DNA from: Burkholderia oklahomensis C6786
GTDB lineage: Bacteria > Pseudomonadota > Gammaproteobacteria > Burkholderiales > Burkholderiaceae
NCBI RefSeq assembly: GCF_000959365.1
Contig: NZ_CP009555.1
Location: forward strand, 3,038,001 to 3,102,000
Reading direction: 5' to 3'
Length of the DNA stretch: 64,000 nucleotides
A program made the translations under genes and the position numbers. Shown one piece after another: positions 25,601-33,746 of the stretch (the first letter of the stretch is position 1; each line of letters starts with the position of its first letter). The notes under the pieces are model-generated. The model was not told the origin of the DNA. It did not search any database and was given only the letters and a program-made list of their open reading frames with translations.

Positions 25601-26807
25601 CCGCGGAGAGACGCAGATCGCGACGAAGACGTCCGATTTCAAGCTCGAGACGCTGCCCGCGCACCTGTTCATGAACTTCAAGGTGATCGACGAGCACGGC
25701 CGGCAGCTCGCGATGGGGCGCAATCTCGCGCAACTGCGTGCGGAGCTGGGCGCGCAGGCGCAGCAGCACTTCCAGAAGATCGCCGCCGCCGCGACGCTGG
25801 CGCCGGCGGGCGAGGGCATGGGCATGGCCACGGCGGCGGCGGCGACGGCGACTGCCGGCGCACGGCCGGGCGCGCACGGCGGCGCGTCGCCGCGCGCCGC
25901 CGCGCAATCCGCGGCGCAAGCGGGCGCGGGGGCGGCCGAAGCCGGCGCGACCGCGCTCTACGAGAATCTGACGACCTGGAATTTCGGCAAGCTGCCCGAG
26001 CTGCTCGAGATCCGCCGGCGCGGCGAGACGCTGTTCGGCTATCCGGCGCTCGTCGATCGCGGCGCGCATTGCGACGTCGAAGTGTTCGATTCGCCCGAGG
26101 AAGCGGCGCGGATCCACCGCGCGGGCCTCAGGCGCCTGTTCGCGCTGCAGTTGAAGGAGCCGATCAAGTATCTGGAGAAGAACCTGCCGGGGCTGCGCGA
26201 GATGGCGATGCAGTACATGTCGGTCGGCACGCAGGACGAGTTGCGCGACCAGCTGATCGCGACGGCGCTCGACCGCGCATGCCTGCAGGACCCGCTGCCC
26301 GCCGACGACGCGAGCTTCCACGCGCGCCGCGACGAGGGCAGGAGCCGCCTCAACCTGCTCGCGCAGGAGATTGCGCGGCTCGTCGGGCAGATCCTCGCCG
26401 AATACGCGGGGCTCGCGAAGAAGCTCGCGCAGGCGAAACCGTTTCCGGCCGCGCACGCGGACATGCAGGGCCAGCTCGCGGCGCTCGTCGGCAAGCGCTT
26501 CGTCGTCGACACGCCTTACGCGCAGCTTGCGCACTTCCCGCGCTACCTGAAGGGGATCGCGCTGCGGATCGACAAGCTGAAGGCCGATCCCGCGCGCGAC
26601 GCGCGCCAGTTCGCCGAGCTGCAGCCGCTCGCGCAGCACTATCAGCGGGCGGTCGCGCAGCGCGGCGGCGTCGCGGACGCGCGGCTCGCCGAGTTTCGCT
26701 GGCTCCTCGAAGAGCTGCGGATCTCGCTCTTCGCGCAGGAGCTGCGCACGCCGATGCCCGTGTCGGTCAAGCGGCTCTACAAAGTGTGGGAGTCGATGCA
26801 GCGCTGA
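22665..26807 (+). CDS. hrpA: ATP-dependent RNA helicase HrpA (DEAH family)
   Basis: 1380 residues, close to the usual length of about 1300. Walker A GETGSGKTTQ is near residue 99, followed by DEAH in IIDEAHERS, motif III SAT in VTSATIDADRF, and motif VI QRAGRCGR. The helicase-associated and OB-fold regions and the long HrpA-specific C-terminal domain (DUF3418-like) follow. The first 60 residues are basic and proline-rich, and an Ala/Gly-rich insertion lies around 1045-1095; both look like disordered linkers. HrpA acts on RNA and ribosomal complexes; in E. coli it rescues stalled or collided ribosomes. There is almost no room for a 5' leader between the -10 box and the ATG. Confidence 0.95.
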   Translation: MSNVPKSPAQKRAGTPGEPRPAGAGAGRPPRPPRTAPAQERAPSAERRESVPQAARPPRARVAPNPVPPITFPESLPVSGRRDEIARAIADHPVVIVCGETGSGKTTQLPKICLALGRGVGAGGAGLIGHTQPRRLAASSTGRRIAEELGTPFGEVVGYKVRFTDNLAPGASVKLMTDGILLAETQTDPLLTAYDTLIIDEAHERSLNIDFLLGYLKQILPKRPDLKLIVTSATIDADRFARHFGSDERPAPVIEVSGRLYPVEVRYRPIADDRPAAVRHAEGAASGRDRAKTAREAERDLMDGIVDAVDELCREGPGDVLVFLAGEREIRDAAEALRKHHPPHTEILPLFARLSAAEQERVFKPSNARRIVLATNVAETSLTVPGIRYVVDTGLARVKRYSYRNKVEQLQIESISQAAANQRAGRCGRVADGICIRLYEESDFAARVRFTDPEILRSSLASVILRMKSLHLSAIESFPFIEPPPGRAIADGYQLLNELGAVDDDNALTPLGRELARLPLDPRVGRMILAARDQQALREMLVIASALSVQDPRDRPLDAQEQADQAHRRFADERSEFLQWLKIWAWFEEAVAHKKSNRQLVDACRQNFLSHLRLREWRDVHSQLLTVVREHGWRLNEADATFEQIHLSLLTGLLGNIGFKADDEPHYLGARGIKFHLWPGSALVKKAGRWVMAAELVETSRLYARCIAKIEPEWIERIGAHLLKKSLSEPHWEKRPAQVSAFERATLYGLTVYHRRRVAFGRQDPARARELFIRGALVGGEFDTKLAFFAHNRKLLADIEQLEHKSRRQDVLVDDELIYAFYDQTVPAGIHTGVAFERWYRDEVKKSGQPEDKLRLLYLSRDDLMRHEAAGVTTDLFPKRATMAGVEMALSYHFEPGAPRDGVTLAVPLFALNQVDARRAEWLVPGMLKEKVQLLLKSLPQKLRRHCVPLPEYAAGFVERVGAERFGAGGLVEGLIADIRGETQIATKTSDFKLETLPAHLFMNFKVIDEHGRQLAMGRNLAQLRAELGAQAQQHFQKIAAAATLAPAGEGMGMATAAAATATAGARPGAHGGASPRAAAQSAAQAGAGAAEAGATALYENLTTWNFGKLPELLEIRRRGETLFGYPALVDRGAHCDVEVFDSPEEAARIHRAGLRRLFALQLKEPIKYLEKNLPGLREMAMQYMSVGTQDELRDQLIATALDRACLQDPLPADDASFHARRDEGRSRLNLLAQEIARLVGQILAEYAGLAKKLAQAKPFPAAHADMQGQLAALVGKRFVVDTPYAQLAHFPRYLKGIALRIDKLKADPARDARQFAELQPLAQHYQRAVAQRGGVADARLAEFRWLLEELRISLFAQELRTPMPVSVKRLYKVWESMQR

Positions 26808-26908
26808 ACGCGGTTCAGAGTATGCGGGTTCACACTTGGGCGCGGGACGTCAACCGGAGGCGTTCTCGCGCGTTCTACAATCACGCCAGTCCCACGACGT
26901 GAGTCTTC

Positions 26909-27901
26909 ATGCGCAATTTCCTTTCCCTCGGCCGCACGCTCGCGCTTGCCGCCGCCGTGGCGGCGCCCGTCGCCGCCTTCGCGAACAACGTGATCGTGCT
27001 GAATTCGGCCGAAGCGACGCTCTCGCTGATCGACGAGAACACCCGCCAGGTCGTCGGTCAGTATCCCACCGGCAAGGAGCCGCACCATCTGATGGCGACG
27101 CCCGACAATTCGTCGCTGATCGTCGCGAACTCGGTGTCCAACAGCCTGATGTTCCTCGATCCGAAGACGGGCAAGCCGCAGCGCACGCTCGAGGGGATCG
27201 ACGATCCGTACCAGCTCGGCTTCTCGCCCGACCGCAAGTGGTTCGTCGCGGCGGGCCTGCGGCTCGACCGCGTCGACATCTACCGCTACGACGGCCGTGA
27301 CCTGAAGCTCGCCAAGCGCGTGCCGCTCGAGGTGATGCCGAGCCATCTCGCGTTCACGAAGGACGGCAAGACGGTGCTCGTGTCGCTGCAGGTGTCGGGC
27401 GAGCTCGCCGCGATCGACCTCGCGACGCAGACGGTCAAGTGGAAGATGAAGGTCGGCAAGGTGCCGGCGGGCCTCTGGCTCACGCCCGGCGACAAGTACG
27501 TGCTGATCGGGATGACGGGCGCCGACTACGTCGCCGTCGTCGACTGGCGCAACCAGAAGATCGTGAAGACGATCCAGACCGGCAACGGCGCGCACAACTT
27601 CCGCTCGCTCGCGGACGGCACGCACGTCGCCGTGACGAACCGGGTCGCGAACACGATCAGCATCATCGACGAGAACGCGCTGACGAACGTCGGCGACATC
27701 ACGGGCCTGCTGCCCGGCCCGGACGACATGGAGCTGTCCGCCGACAAGAAGACGCTGTGGGTGACGTTCCGCTTCGCGAAGAAGGTCGGCGTGATCGACC
27801 TGCCGAGCCGCAAGCTGATCCAGACGATTTCGGTCGGCCGTTCGCCGCACGGGATCTATTTCTACGATCGGGCGCCGTGGACGGCGCCGAACGGCGCCTG
27901 A
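26909..27901 (+). CDS. Exported YVTN-type beta-propeller protein
   Basis: 330 residues that start with a clear Sec signal peptide (RNFLSLGRTLALAAAVAAPV, cleavage probably after VAAFA). The rest is a series of beta-propeller repeats of the YVTN/surface-antigen type (IVLNSAEATLSLIDENTRQV; LIVANSVSNSLMFLDPKTGK; VAVTNRVANTISIIDENALT). Proteins of this class bind ligands or metals or act as periplasmic scaffolds. No enzymatic residue set is evident. A desaturase-like gene follows 20 nt downstream, so the two are probably in one operon, but the link is not understood. Confidence 0.85.
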   Translation: MRNFLSLGRTLALAAAVAAPVAAFANNVIVLNSAEATLSLIDENTRQVVGQYPTGKEPHHLMATPDNSSLIVANSVSNSLMFLDPKTGKPQRTLEGIDDPYQLGFSPDRKWFVAAGLRLDRVDIYRYDGRDLKLAKRVPLEVMPSHLAFTKDGKTVLVSLQVSGELAAIDLATQTVKWKMKVGKVPAGLWLTPGDKYVLIGMTGADYVAVVDWRNQKIVKTIQTGNGAHNFRSLADGTHVAVTNRVANTISIIDENALTNVGDITGLLPGPDDMELSADKKTLWVTFRFAKKVGVIDLPSRKLIQTISVGRSPHGIYFYDRAPWTAPNGA

Positions 27902-27920
27902 CGCGGCGGGAGAGCGGTTC

Positions 27921-28910
27921 ATGCTGCACATGATCGTCGCCGCGCTCGACGGCTTCGTGTCCGATCTGCAGACCTGGCTGTACGTCGATGTCGTGCAGCC
28001 GGTGATGTTCAAGGTCGGCCTGATGGACTACGACGAGGATACGTACGACGCGCTCTACTGGGTGATCGTCGGCGCGCTGCAGGTCGTCGCGATGTACGTG
28101 CTGCTGCGCCCGCTCGAGGCGCTGCGTCCCGTCGAGCAATGGGCGAACCGCAAGGAGGCGCGCGTCGACGTGATCTACACGCTGATCGCGAAGCTCGGCA
28201 TCTTCAACCTGTTCTTCTTCTTCGCGATGCAGCCGCTCTTCGACAACTTCCAGGCGTGGCTGCGCCTCTTCGGGATTTCCAACGTCAATCTCGACTACCT
28301 GTGGCCGGGCGTCACGTCGAAGCCGATCGTCGCGTTCGCGATCTATTTGATCGTGCTCGATTTCGCCGGCTACTGGTATCACCGCTGGCAGCACCGGATC
28401 GGCGTCTGGTGGGAGCTGCACGCCGTGCATCACAGCCAGCGCCAGATGTCGCTCTGGTGCGACGATCGCAACCATCTGCTCGACGACGTGATCCAGGCGT
28501 GCTTCTTCGCGGCGATCGCGCTCGTGATCGGCGTGTCGCCGTCGCAGTTCGTCGTGCTGACCGCGGTCACGAACTTCGTGCAGAGCATCCAGCATACGAA
28601 CGCGCGGCTGTCGTTCGGCCGGCTCGGCGAGCGGCTCTTCGTCAGCCCGACGTTCCATCGTCGGCATCACGCGGTCGGCTACGGCCACGAGGGCACGAAG
28701 TACGGCTGCAACTTCGGCGTGCTGTTCCCGTGGTGGGACATGCTGTTCCGCACCGCGTCGTGGAGCCGTGCGCTGGAGCCGACCGGCATCCGCGAGCAGT
28801 ACGACGGCGTGTCGTACGGCGACGGCTTCTGGGCGCAGCACGGGCTCGCGTTCATGCGGATCGCGCGGCGGCTCGCGCCGAAGAAGCCGCGCGGCGCGGC
28901 TTCGGCGTAA
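27921..28910 (+). CDS. Sterol desaturase / fatty acid hydroxylase superfamily membrane enzyme
   Basis: 329 residues with four or five hydrophobic segments and the diagnostic histidine clusters that bind a di-iron centre: HRWQH, HAVHH and HRRHH. Members are integral-membrane, oxygen-dependent hydroxylases or desaturases of lipids, sterols or carotenoids. Bacteria of this group do not make sterols, so a lipid or hopanoid-type substrate is more likely. It lies directly behind the periplasmic beta-propeller gene. Substrate unknown. Confidence 0.9.
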   Translation: MLHMIVAALDGFVSDLQTWLYVDVVQPVMFKVGLMDYDEDTYDALYWVIVGALQVVAMYVLLRPLEALRPVEQWANRKEARVDVIYTLIAKLGIFNLFFFFAMQPLFDNFQAWLRLFGISNVNLDYLWPGVTSKPIVAFAIYLIVLDFAGYWYHRWQHRIGVWWELHAVHHSQRQMSLWCDDRNHLLDDVIQACFFAAIALVIGVSPSQFVVLTAVTNFVQSIQHTNARLSFGRLGERLFVSPTFHRRHHAVGYGHEGTKYGCNFGVLFPWWDMLFRTASWSRALEPTGIREQYDGVSYGDGFWAQHGLAFMRIARRLAPKKPRGAASA

Positions 28911-29452
28911 GCGGCGGGCGGCGGGCGCGGGCGGGCGGCGCGTCGTGACGGCTCGGTTGGGGCGGTGCGCGGCGGGGCGCATGTTTTGCGTGCCGTGTCG
29001 CGCGTTGCGCTGCGGACGAGGTTTTTCGATTGGCTCGTCGGCGGCGCGAAGTCGGTCGTTTCTCTCTCCCACGCTGCGCCGAGCGGCGATATGCGTTCGT
29101 TTCTTGACGGTTTCCGTCGGTGCATTCGCTTTTAGGCGTCGTCTGGCCGTTTTTTGCGCGCGGCGGCGTGCACGCAGCCGCGGTTGTCGTACGGATACGG
29201 AATGCCTGGGCGGATCGTTTTCCGCACCGGGTCGCGATGCGGCCGGCGTCGTTTGCCGGCTGCCAGCCGTCGCGTCGTCGATCGCGAGCCGCGGCGATTC
29301 CTGCCGCCGCCGTCACCGAGCGCCGCGGAGCGCGCGCGTTTCTCCGGTCCGCATCGCCTCGTCCCGCTACCGCCCCGTTTTGCCGCATGCGCGCCGCGTG
29401 GTTTATCCTTGCCGAGCTTCCCCCATCATTCTCGATCGATGATCCGTCCCGC
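28911..29452. other. Intergenic region, no supported gene
   Basis: 542 bp between the hydroxylase-family gene and the EI24-like gene. The frames that cross it are rich in Arg and Ser and lack ribosome sites, and I see no hairpin with a T-run and no repeat. It probably holds the promoter of the downstream gene pair. The CGTTTC- and TTTTTGCG-rich part at 29100-29160 is slightly less GC-rich than the rest. Confidence 0.45.
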
Positions 29453-30286
29453 ATGAACGACCTGCTGCGCTCCTTCGGCCGGGCGCTCGCGAGTGCGCTG
29501 CACCCGCGGATGCTCTGGCTCACCTTCATGCCGTTTATCGTCGCCGCGGTGCTCTGGGGCGTCGTGCTCTGGTTCGCGTGGCAGCCGCTCGTCGACGCCG
29601 CGCGCGCGGCGCTCGACGGCTTCGCGCTGACGGCGCTCCTCTACAAGTTCTTCGCCGCGATCGGCGCGTCGCAGCTGCATGCGGTCGTCGCGCCGTTCGT
29701 CGTCGTGTCGCTCGCGATCCCGCTCATCGTGCTGACCGTGCTGCTGCTGATCGCGACGCTCTCGATGCCCGCCGTCGTGACCCAATTGTCGAAGCGCCAG
29801 TTCGCGTCGCTCGAGATGAAGCGGGGCGGCAGCTGGTTCGGCAGCGTGTTCAATTCGCTGTGGGCCGCGCTCGCGAGCATCGTGCTCCTGATCGTCACGG
29901 TGCCGCTGTGGCTGATTCCGCCGTTCTTCGCACTGCTGCCGCCCGTGATCTGGGGCTGGCTCACGTACCGCGTGATGACCTACGACGCGCTCGCGCTGCA
30001 CGCGAGCGTCGACGAGCGCCGCGCGCTCGTGCGCAAGCATCGCTGGCCGCTCCTCGGCATCGGCGTCGCGAGCGGGCTGCTCGGCACGGTGCCGACCTTC
30101 ATCTGGGTGTCGTCGATCTGGATGATGGTGCTGTTTCCGTTCGTCGCCGCCGCGATGATCTGGGTCTACGCATTCATCCTGGTGTTCTCGGCGCTGTGGT
30201 TCGGCTTCTATTGCCTGCGCGCGCTGCAGGACCAGCGCGCGGCGGCCGCGAGCGCGACATCCATCGAATCGACGAGGCAAGCATGA
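29453..30286 (+). CDS. EI24-like integral membrane protein
   Basis: 277 residues from ATG 29453 (MNDLLRSFGRALASALHPRM); the frame is open for 111 more codons upstream, but that part has shadow composition. Five or six hydrophobic segments are visible (FIVAAVLWGVVLWFAW; FVVVSLAIPLIVLTVLLLIA; WLIPPFFALLPPVIWGWLTY; MMVLFPFVAAAMIWVYAFIL). This is the pattern of bacterial EI24-domain proteins, a family that includes CysZ-type sulfate transport proteins. Its precise role is not known. The stop overlaps the next start (ATGA). Confidence 0.75.
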   Translation: MNDLLRSFGRALASALHPRMLWLTFMPFIVAAVLWGVVLWFAWQPLVDAARAALDGFALTALLYKFFAAIGASQLHAVVAPFVVVSLAIPLIVLTVLLLIATLSMPAVVTQLSKRQFASLEMKRGGSWFGSVFNSLWAALASIVLLIVTVPLWLIPPFFALLPPVIWGWLTYRVMTYDALALHASVDERRALVRKHRWPLLGIGVASGLLGTVPTFIWVSSIWMMVLFPFVAAAMIWVYAFILVFSALWFGFYCLRALQDQRAAAASATSIESTRQA

Positions 30287-31101
30287 CCATCGGCATCATC
30301 ATCATCGGCGACGAGATTCTGTCCGGGCGCCGCCAAGACAAGCATCTCGCCAAGGTGATCGAGCTCCTCGGCGCGCGCGGGCTCGCGCTCGGCTGGGCCG
30401 AGTACGTCGGCGACGATCCCGCGCGGATCACGGCGACGCTCGAGCGCACGTTCGCGTCGGGCGACATCGTGTTCGTGACGGGCGGGATCGGCGCGACGCC
30501 CGATGACCACACGCGCCAGTGCGCGGCCGCGGCGCTCGGCGCGCCGCTCGAGCTGCATCCGGAGGCGAAGGCGCTGATCGAGGAGCGGATCCGCGAAACG
30601 CATGCTGATTCGACGAAGCCCGTCGATCTCGATTCGCCCGAGAACCGGCACCGCTTCAACATGGGCGTGTTCCCGCGCGGCGCGACGATCATCCCGAACG
30701 GCTACAACCGGATTCCGGGCTTCTCGTGCGGCGATCACCATTTCGTGCCGGGCTTTCCGGTGATGGCGTGGCCGATGATCGAATGGGTGCTCGACACGAA
30801 GTACGTGCACCTGCACCATGCGACGCCGCATGCCGAGCGTTCGCTGTATGTGTTCGAGCTGCCGGAATCGACGCTGACGCCGCTGATGGAGAAGATCGAG
30901 CGCGATTTCCCGGGCGTGCGGGTGTTCAGCCTGCCGAGCGTCGGCGACGCGGAGAAGGGCGGGATCTACGCGCGCCGGCACATCGATCTCGGCGTGAAGG
31001 GCGAGCCGGAAGCGGTCGCGGCCGCGTTCGTGAAGCTGCGCGAAGGCGTGCATCTGCTCGGCGGCGACATCGTCGAGCCGGCCATGCCGCAGCACGGCTG
31101 A
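30283..31101 (+). CDS. CinA-like molybdopterin-binding domain protein
   Basis: 272 residues that start MTIGIIIIGDEILSGRRQDK, the N-terminal MoCF-biosynthesis/CinA fold, with the conserved TGGIGATPDDHT loop. Full CinA proteins carry a second C-terminal pyrazine-deamidase domain, which is absent here, so this is the stand-alone N-terminal type. The CinA N-terminal domain has been linked to ADP-ribose pyrophosphatase-type activity; activity of this shorter form is only inferred. It overlaps the EI24-like gene by 4 nt, so the two are translationally coupled. Confidence 0.85.
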   Translation: MTIGIIIIGDEILSGRRQDKHLAKVIELLGARGLALGWAEYVGDDPARITATLERTFASGDIVFVTGGIGATPDDHTRQCAAAALGAPLELHPEAKALIEERIRETHADSTKPVDLDSPENRHRFNMGVFPRGATIIPNGYNRIPGFSCGDHHFVPGFPVMAWPMIEWVLDTKYVHLHHATPHAERSLYVFELPESTLTPLMEKIERDFPGVRVFSLPSVGDAEKGGIYARRHIDLGVKGEPEAVAAAFVKLREGVHLLGGDIVEPAMPQHG

Positions 31102-31304
31102 GCCGGGCGGACGGTCGACGAGCCGGCGGCCGACAAGAAAGAGAAGCAGGCCGGCTGGCGGGATGCGGGCCGGACGCACGGCGTCGCCGACGGGCGTCGC
31201 GCCGTGCCGCACCGCGTTGGCGCACGCAGGCCGCGCCGGCGCCGCCCGTCATCGCCGTGTCATCGGCCGGCCCGACGATGGCGGGCGGCGATGCGTGTGA
31301 CGCG

Positions 31305-31769
31305 TCATGCGCCGATCCAGGGCAGGCCGCGGTGGCACCAGCCGTCGACGGTCTTCCGGTGCCCTTGCGAGTCTTTCGCACCTTCGAATCCTTCGAGCAG
31401 ATCGAACGCCTTCGTGAAGCCGGCCTGCGCAGCGGCGACCGCGGCGAGCTTCGAGCGCGCGGCGCTTCGGCACAGGAACAGGACCGGCTGATCGGGCTGC
31501 ACGACCGTGCGCAGCTGGTCGATGAATTCCGCATTCGGCACGCCGCCCGGATAGCGGGTCCATTCGACGTGCGCGTATTGGCCGTCGCCGACGAGCGGGC
31601 GACCGACCCAATCGAGCTCCGCGCGGGTGCGCACGTCGACGAGGCGCGCGGTCCGATCGAGCTGCAGCAGTTCGAAGGCCTCGGCGGGCGAGAGCGCGCC
31701 CGCGTAGTTCAGGTTGCCTTGCGCGCGGCGCGTGTCGGCCTGCGCGTAAAGCTGTTCAAGCGTACTCAT
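31305..31769 (-). CDS. Rhodanese-like sulfurtransferase
   Basis: 154 residues from the ATG at 31769 (MSTLEQLYAQADTRRAQG); an ATG at 31793 is possible, but the ribosome site CAGGAGACC favours the inner one. It is a single rhodanese domain with DVRTRAELDWVGRP and the active-site loop LFLCRSAARS, whose cysteine would carry the persulfide. It moves sulfane sulfur to acceptors in the cytoplasm. It is divergent from glnA with nearly 400 nt between starts and convergent with the CinA-like gene. Confidence 0.92.
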   Translation of the reverse strand: MSTLEQLYAQADTRRAQGNLNYAGALSPAEAFELLQLDRTARLVDVRTRAELDWVGRPLVGDGQYAHVEWTRYPGGVPNAEFIDQLRTVVQPDQPVLFLCRSAARSKLAAVAAAQAGFTKAFDLLEGFEGAKDSQGHRKTVDGWCHRGLPWIGA

Positions 31770-31882
31770 GGCGGGAGGTCTCCTGCGGATCAAAAAAACA
31801 TTCTAGCGTGCCGGGCGCGCGGCGACGGCCGGCAATGTCGCCGATGTGCGATCGTCACCAAAAAGGTGCAGAATGCGCTGCA

Positions 31883-31940
31883 AGCACCAAAAGTGTGATT
31901 TTCGAGTGTGCCTAGCTTTGTTTTGCACAATGGAAGTGCG
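31883..31940 (+). promoter_or_regulatory. Two NtrC-like binding sites upstream of glnA
   Basis: Site A (31883-31899) contains GCACCAAAA followed by GTG, a good left half of the NtrC consensus TGCACY-N4-TGGTGCA. Site B (31924-31940) has TGCAC and GTGC at the correct spacing. The centres are 41 bp apart, about four helical turns, and lie roughly 130-175 bp before the predicted start site, as for a bound enhancer. Confidence 0.5.
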
Positions 31941-32038
31941 TCTTCGGCAGCGTCCGGGCGCACCGAAGCCCCGAAAGAGCGCGCCCCGGCCCTGACGGGG
32001 CGCGGTCTCGCGCGTTTCGCGCCGATCTGGCGCATGCA

Positions 32039-32054
32039 TGGCATGGAAGCTGCT
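32039..32054 (+). promoter_or_regulatory. Sigma-54 promoter of glnA
   Basis: TGGCATGGAAGCTGCT keeps the invariant GG (32040-32041) and GC (32052-32053) with exactly 10 nt between them, as in the -24/-12 consensus TGGCAC-N5-TTGCA. Transcription would start near 32065, giving a leader of about 100 nt. Confidence 0.7.
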
Positions 32055-32164
32055 ATATAGATCCCGTTCGAATCGGTTGTACGCGGCAAAGAACGCTGCG
32101 CTCAGCAGCTCGCTTAACGAGGCGGTCCCAGTCCGCCGGATTTGTTCAATCAGGAGAAGAGGTT

Positions 32165-33580
32165 ATGAGTAAAACCGTCGCCGACGTCATGCAGCTCGTG
32201 AAGGACGAGGACGTCAAGTTTGTCGATTTCCGCTTCACGGACACGCGCGGCAAGGAACAGCACGTGTCGGTGCCGGTGTCGGCGTTTGACGAAGACAAGT
32301 TCGAAGGCGGTCACGCGTTCGATGGTTCGTCGATCGCGGGCTGGAAGGGCATCGAGGCGTCGGACATGCTGCTCGTGCCGGATCCGGACACCGCCTTCAT
32401 CGATCCGTTCTATGAAGAGTCGACGCTCGTTCTGACCTGCGACGTCGTCGAGCCGGCGGACGGCAAGGGCTACGAGCGCGATCCGCGCTCGCTCGCGCGG
32501 CGCGCTGAAGCGTACCTGAAGAGCTCGGGTCTCGGCGACACCGCGTACTTTGGTCCGGAGCCGGAATTCTTCATTTTCGACTCGGTCCAGTGGAACACGG
32601 ACATGTCGGGCTGCTTCGTGAAGATCGGCTCGGAAGAAGCGCCGTGGTCGTCGGCGAAGGAATTCGAGGGCGGCAACACGGGCCACCGTCCGGGCGTGAA
32701 GGGCGGCTACTTCCCGGTCGCGCCGGTCGATTCGTTCCAGGACATGCGCTCGGAAATGTGCCTGCTGCTCGAGCAGATCGGCATTCCGGTCGAAGTGCAC
32801 CACCACGAAGTGGCGGGCCAGGGCCAGAACGAAATCGGCACGAAGTTCTCGACGCTGGTGCAGCGCGCCGACTGGACGCAGCAGCTGAAGTACATCGTCC
32901 TTAACGTCGCGCACACGTACGGCAAGACGGCGACGTTCATGCCGAAGCCCGTTGTCGGCGACAACGGCTCGGGCATGCACGTGCACCAGTCGATCTGGAA
33001 GGACGGCCAGAACCTGTTCGCGGGCAACGGCTACGCCGGCCTGTCCGAATTCGCGCTGTTCTACATCGGCGGCATCATCAAGCACGCGCGCGCGCTGAAC
33101 GCGATCACGAACCCGACGACGAACTCGTACAAGCGTCTCGTGCCGCACTTCGAAGCGCCCGTGAAGCTCGCGTACTCGGCGCGCAACCGCTCGGCGTCGA
33201 TCCGCATTCCGCACGTGTCGAACCCGAAGGGCCGCCGCATCGAAACGCGCTTCCCGGACCCGATGGCGAACCCGTACCTGTGCTTCTCGGCGCTGATGAT
33301 GGCGGGTCTCGACGGCGTCCAGAACAAGATCCATCCGGGCGAGGCCGCGGACAAGAACCTGTACGACCTGCCGCCGGAAGAGGATGCAAAGATCCCGACC
33401 GTGTGCGCGGGCCTCGACCAGGCGCTCGAAGCACTCGACAAGGACCGCGAGTTCCTCACGCGCGGCGGCGTGTTCACGGACGCGATGATCGATGCGTACC
33501 TCGGTCTGAAGGAGCAGGAGCTCGCGAAGTTCCGCATGACGACGCATCCGGTCGAGTTCGAGATGTACTACTCGCTGTAA
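32165..33580 (+). CDS. glnA: Glutamine synthetase, type I
   Basis: 471 residues, the standard GSI-beta length, with AGGAGA upstream. Visible are the beta-Grasp N-terminus, the active-site loop and ATP-site stretches ([52 protein letters not shown]), and the adenylylation loop NLYDLPPEE, whose tyrosine is residue 400. The enzyme makes glutamine from glutamate, ammonia and ATP in the cytoplasm. It is controlled after translation by adenylylation. Its transcription probably depends on sigma-54 and NtrC (glnG, two genes downstream). A terminator follows before glnL. Confidence 0.98.
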   Translation: MSKTVADVMQLVKDEDVKFVDFRFTDTRGKEQHVSVPVSAFDEDKFEGGHAFDGSSIAGWKGIEASDMLLVPDPDTAFIDPFYEESTLVLTCDVVEPADGKGYERDPRSLARRAEAYLKSSGLGDTAYFGPEPEFFIFDSVQWNTDMSGCFVKIGSEEAPWSSAKEFEGGNTGHRPGVKGGYFPVAPVDSFQDMRSEMCLLLEQIGIPVEVHHHEVAGQGQNEIGTKFSTLVQRADWTQQLKYIVLNVAHTYGKTATFMPKPVVGDNGSGMHVHQSIWKDGQNLFAGNGYAGLSEFALFYIGGIIKHARALNAITNPTTNSYKRLVPHFEAPVKLAYSARNRSASIRIPHVSNPKGRRIETRFPDPMANPYLCFSALMMAGLDGVQNKIHPGEAADKNLYDLPPEEDAKIPTVCAGLDQALEALDKDREFLTRGGVFTDAMIDAYLGLKEQELAKFRMTTHPVEFEMYYSL

Positions 33581-33676
33581 GCGGCGATGGCGCTTCGTCT
33601 CGTCGGCGGACGAAGCGCCGCGGCGCCGACCGGCCTTCGCGCGGCAGCTGTGCGCGCAGGCATCGGACCTTGGAAG

Positions 33677-33703
33677 GGGACGGCGTGACGCCGTCCCTTT
33701 TTT
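33677..33703 (+). terminator. Terminator after glnA
   Basis: Stem GGGACGGCG (33677-33685) and CGCCGTCCC (33689-33697) with loop TGA, followed by TTTTTT. It separates abundant glnA mRNA from glnLG, as in the E. coli glnALG operon. Confidence 0.88.
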
Positions 33704-33746
33704 GTTCCGCCCGTCACGGCGGTTTTTGACACGGCATCCACGCAAG

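Noticed and set aside
22650..26639. A 1329-codon minus-strand frame opposite hrpA
   Set aside because: HrpA motifs on the plus strand are unambiguous. The antisense frame has shadow composition.
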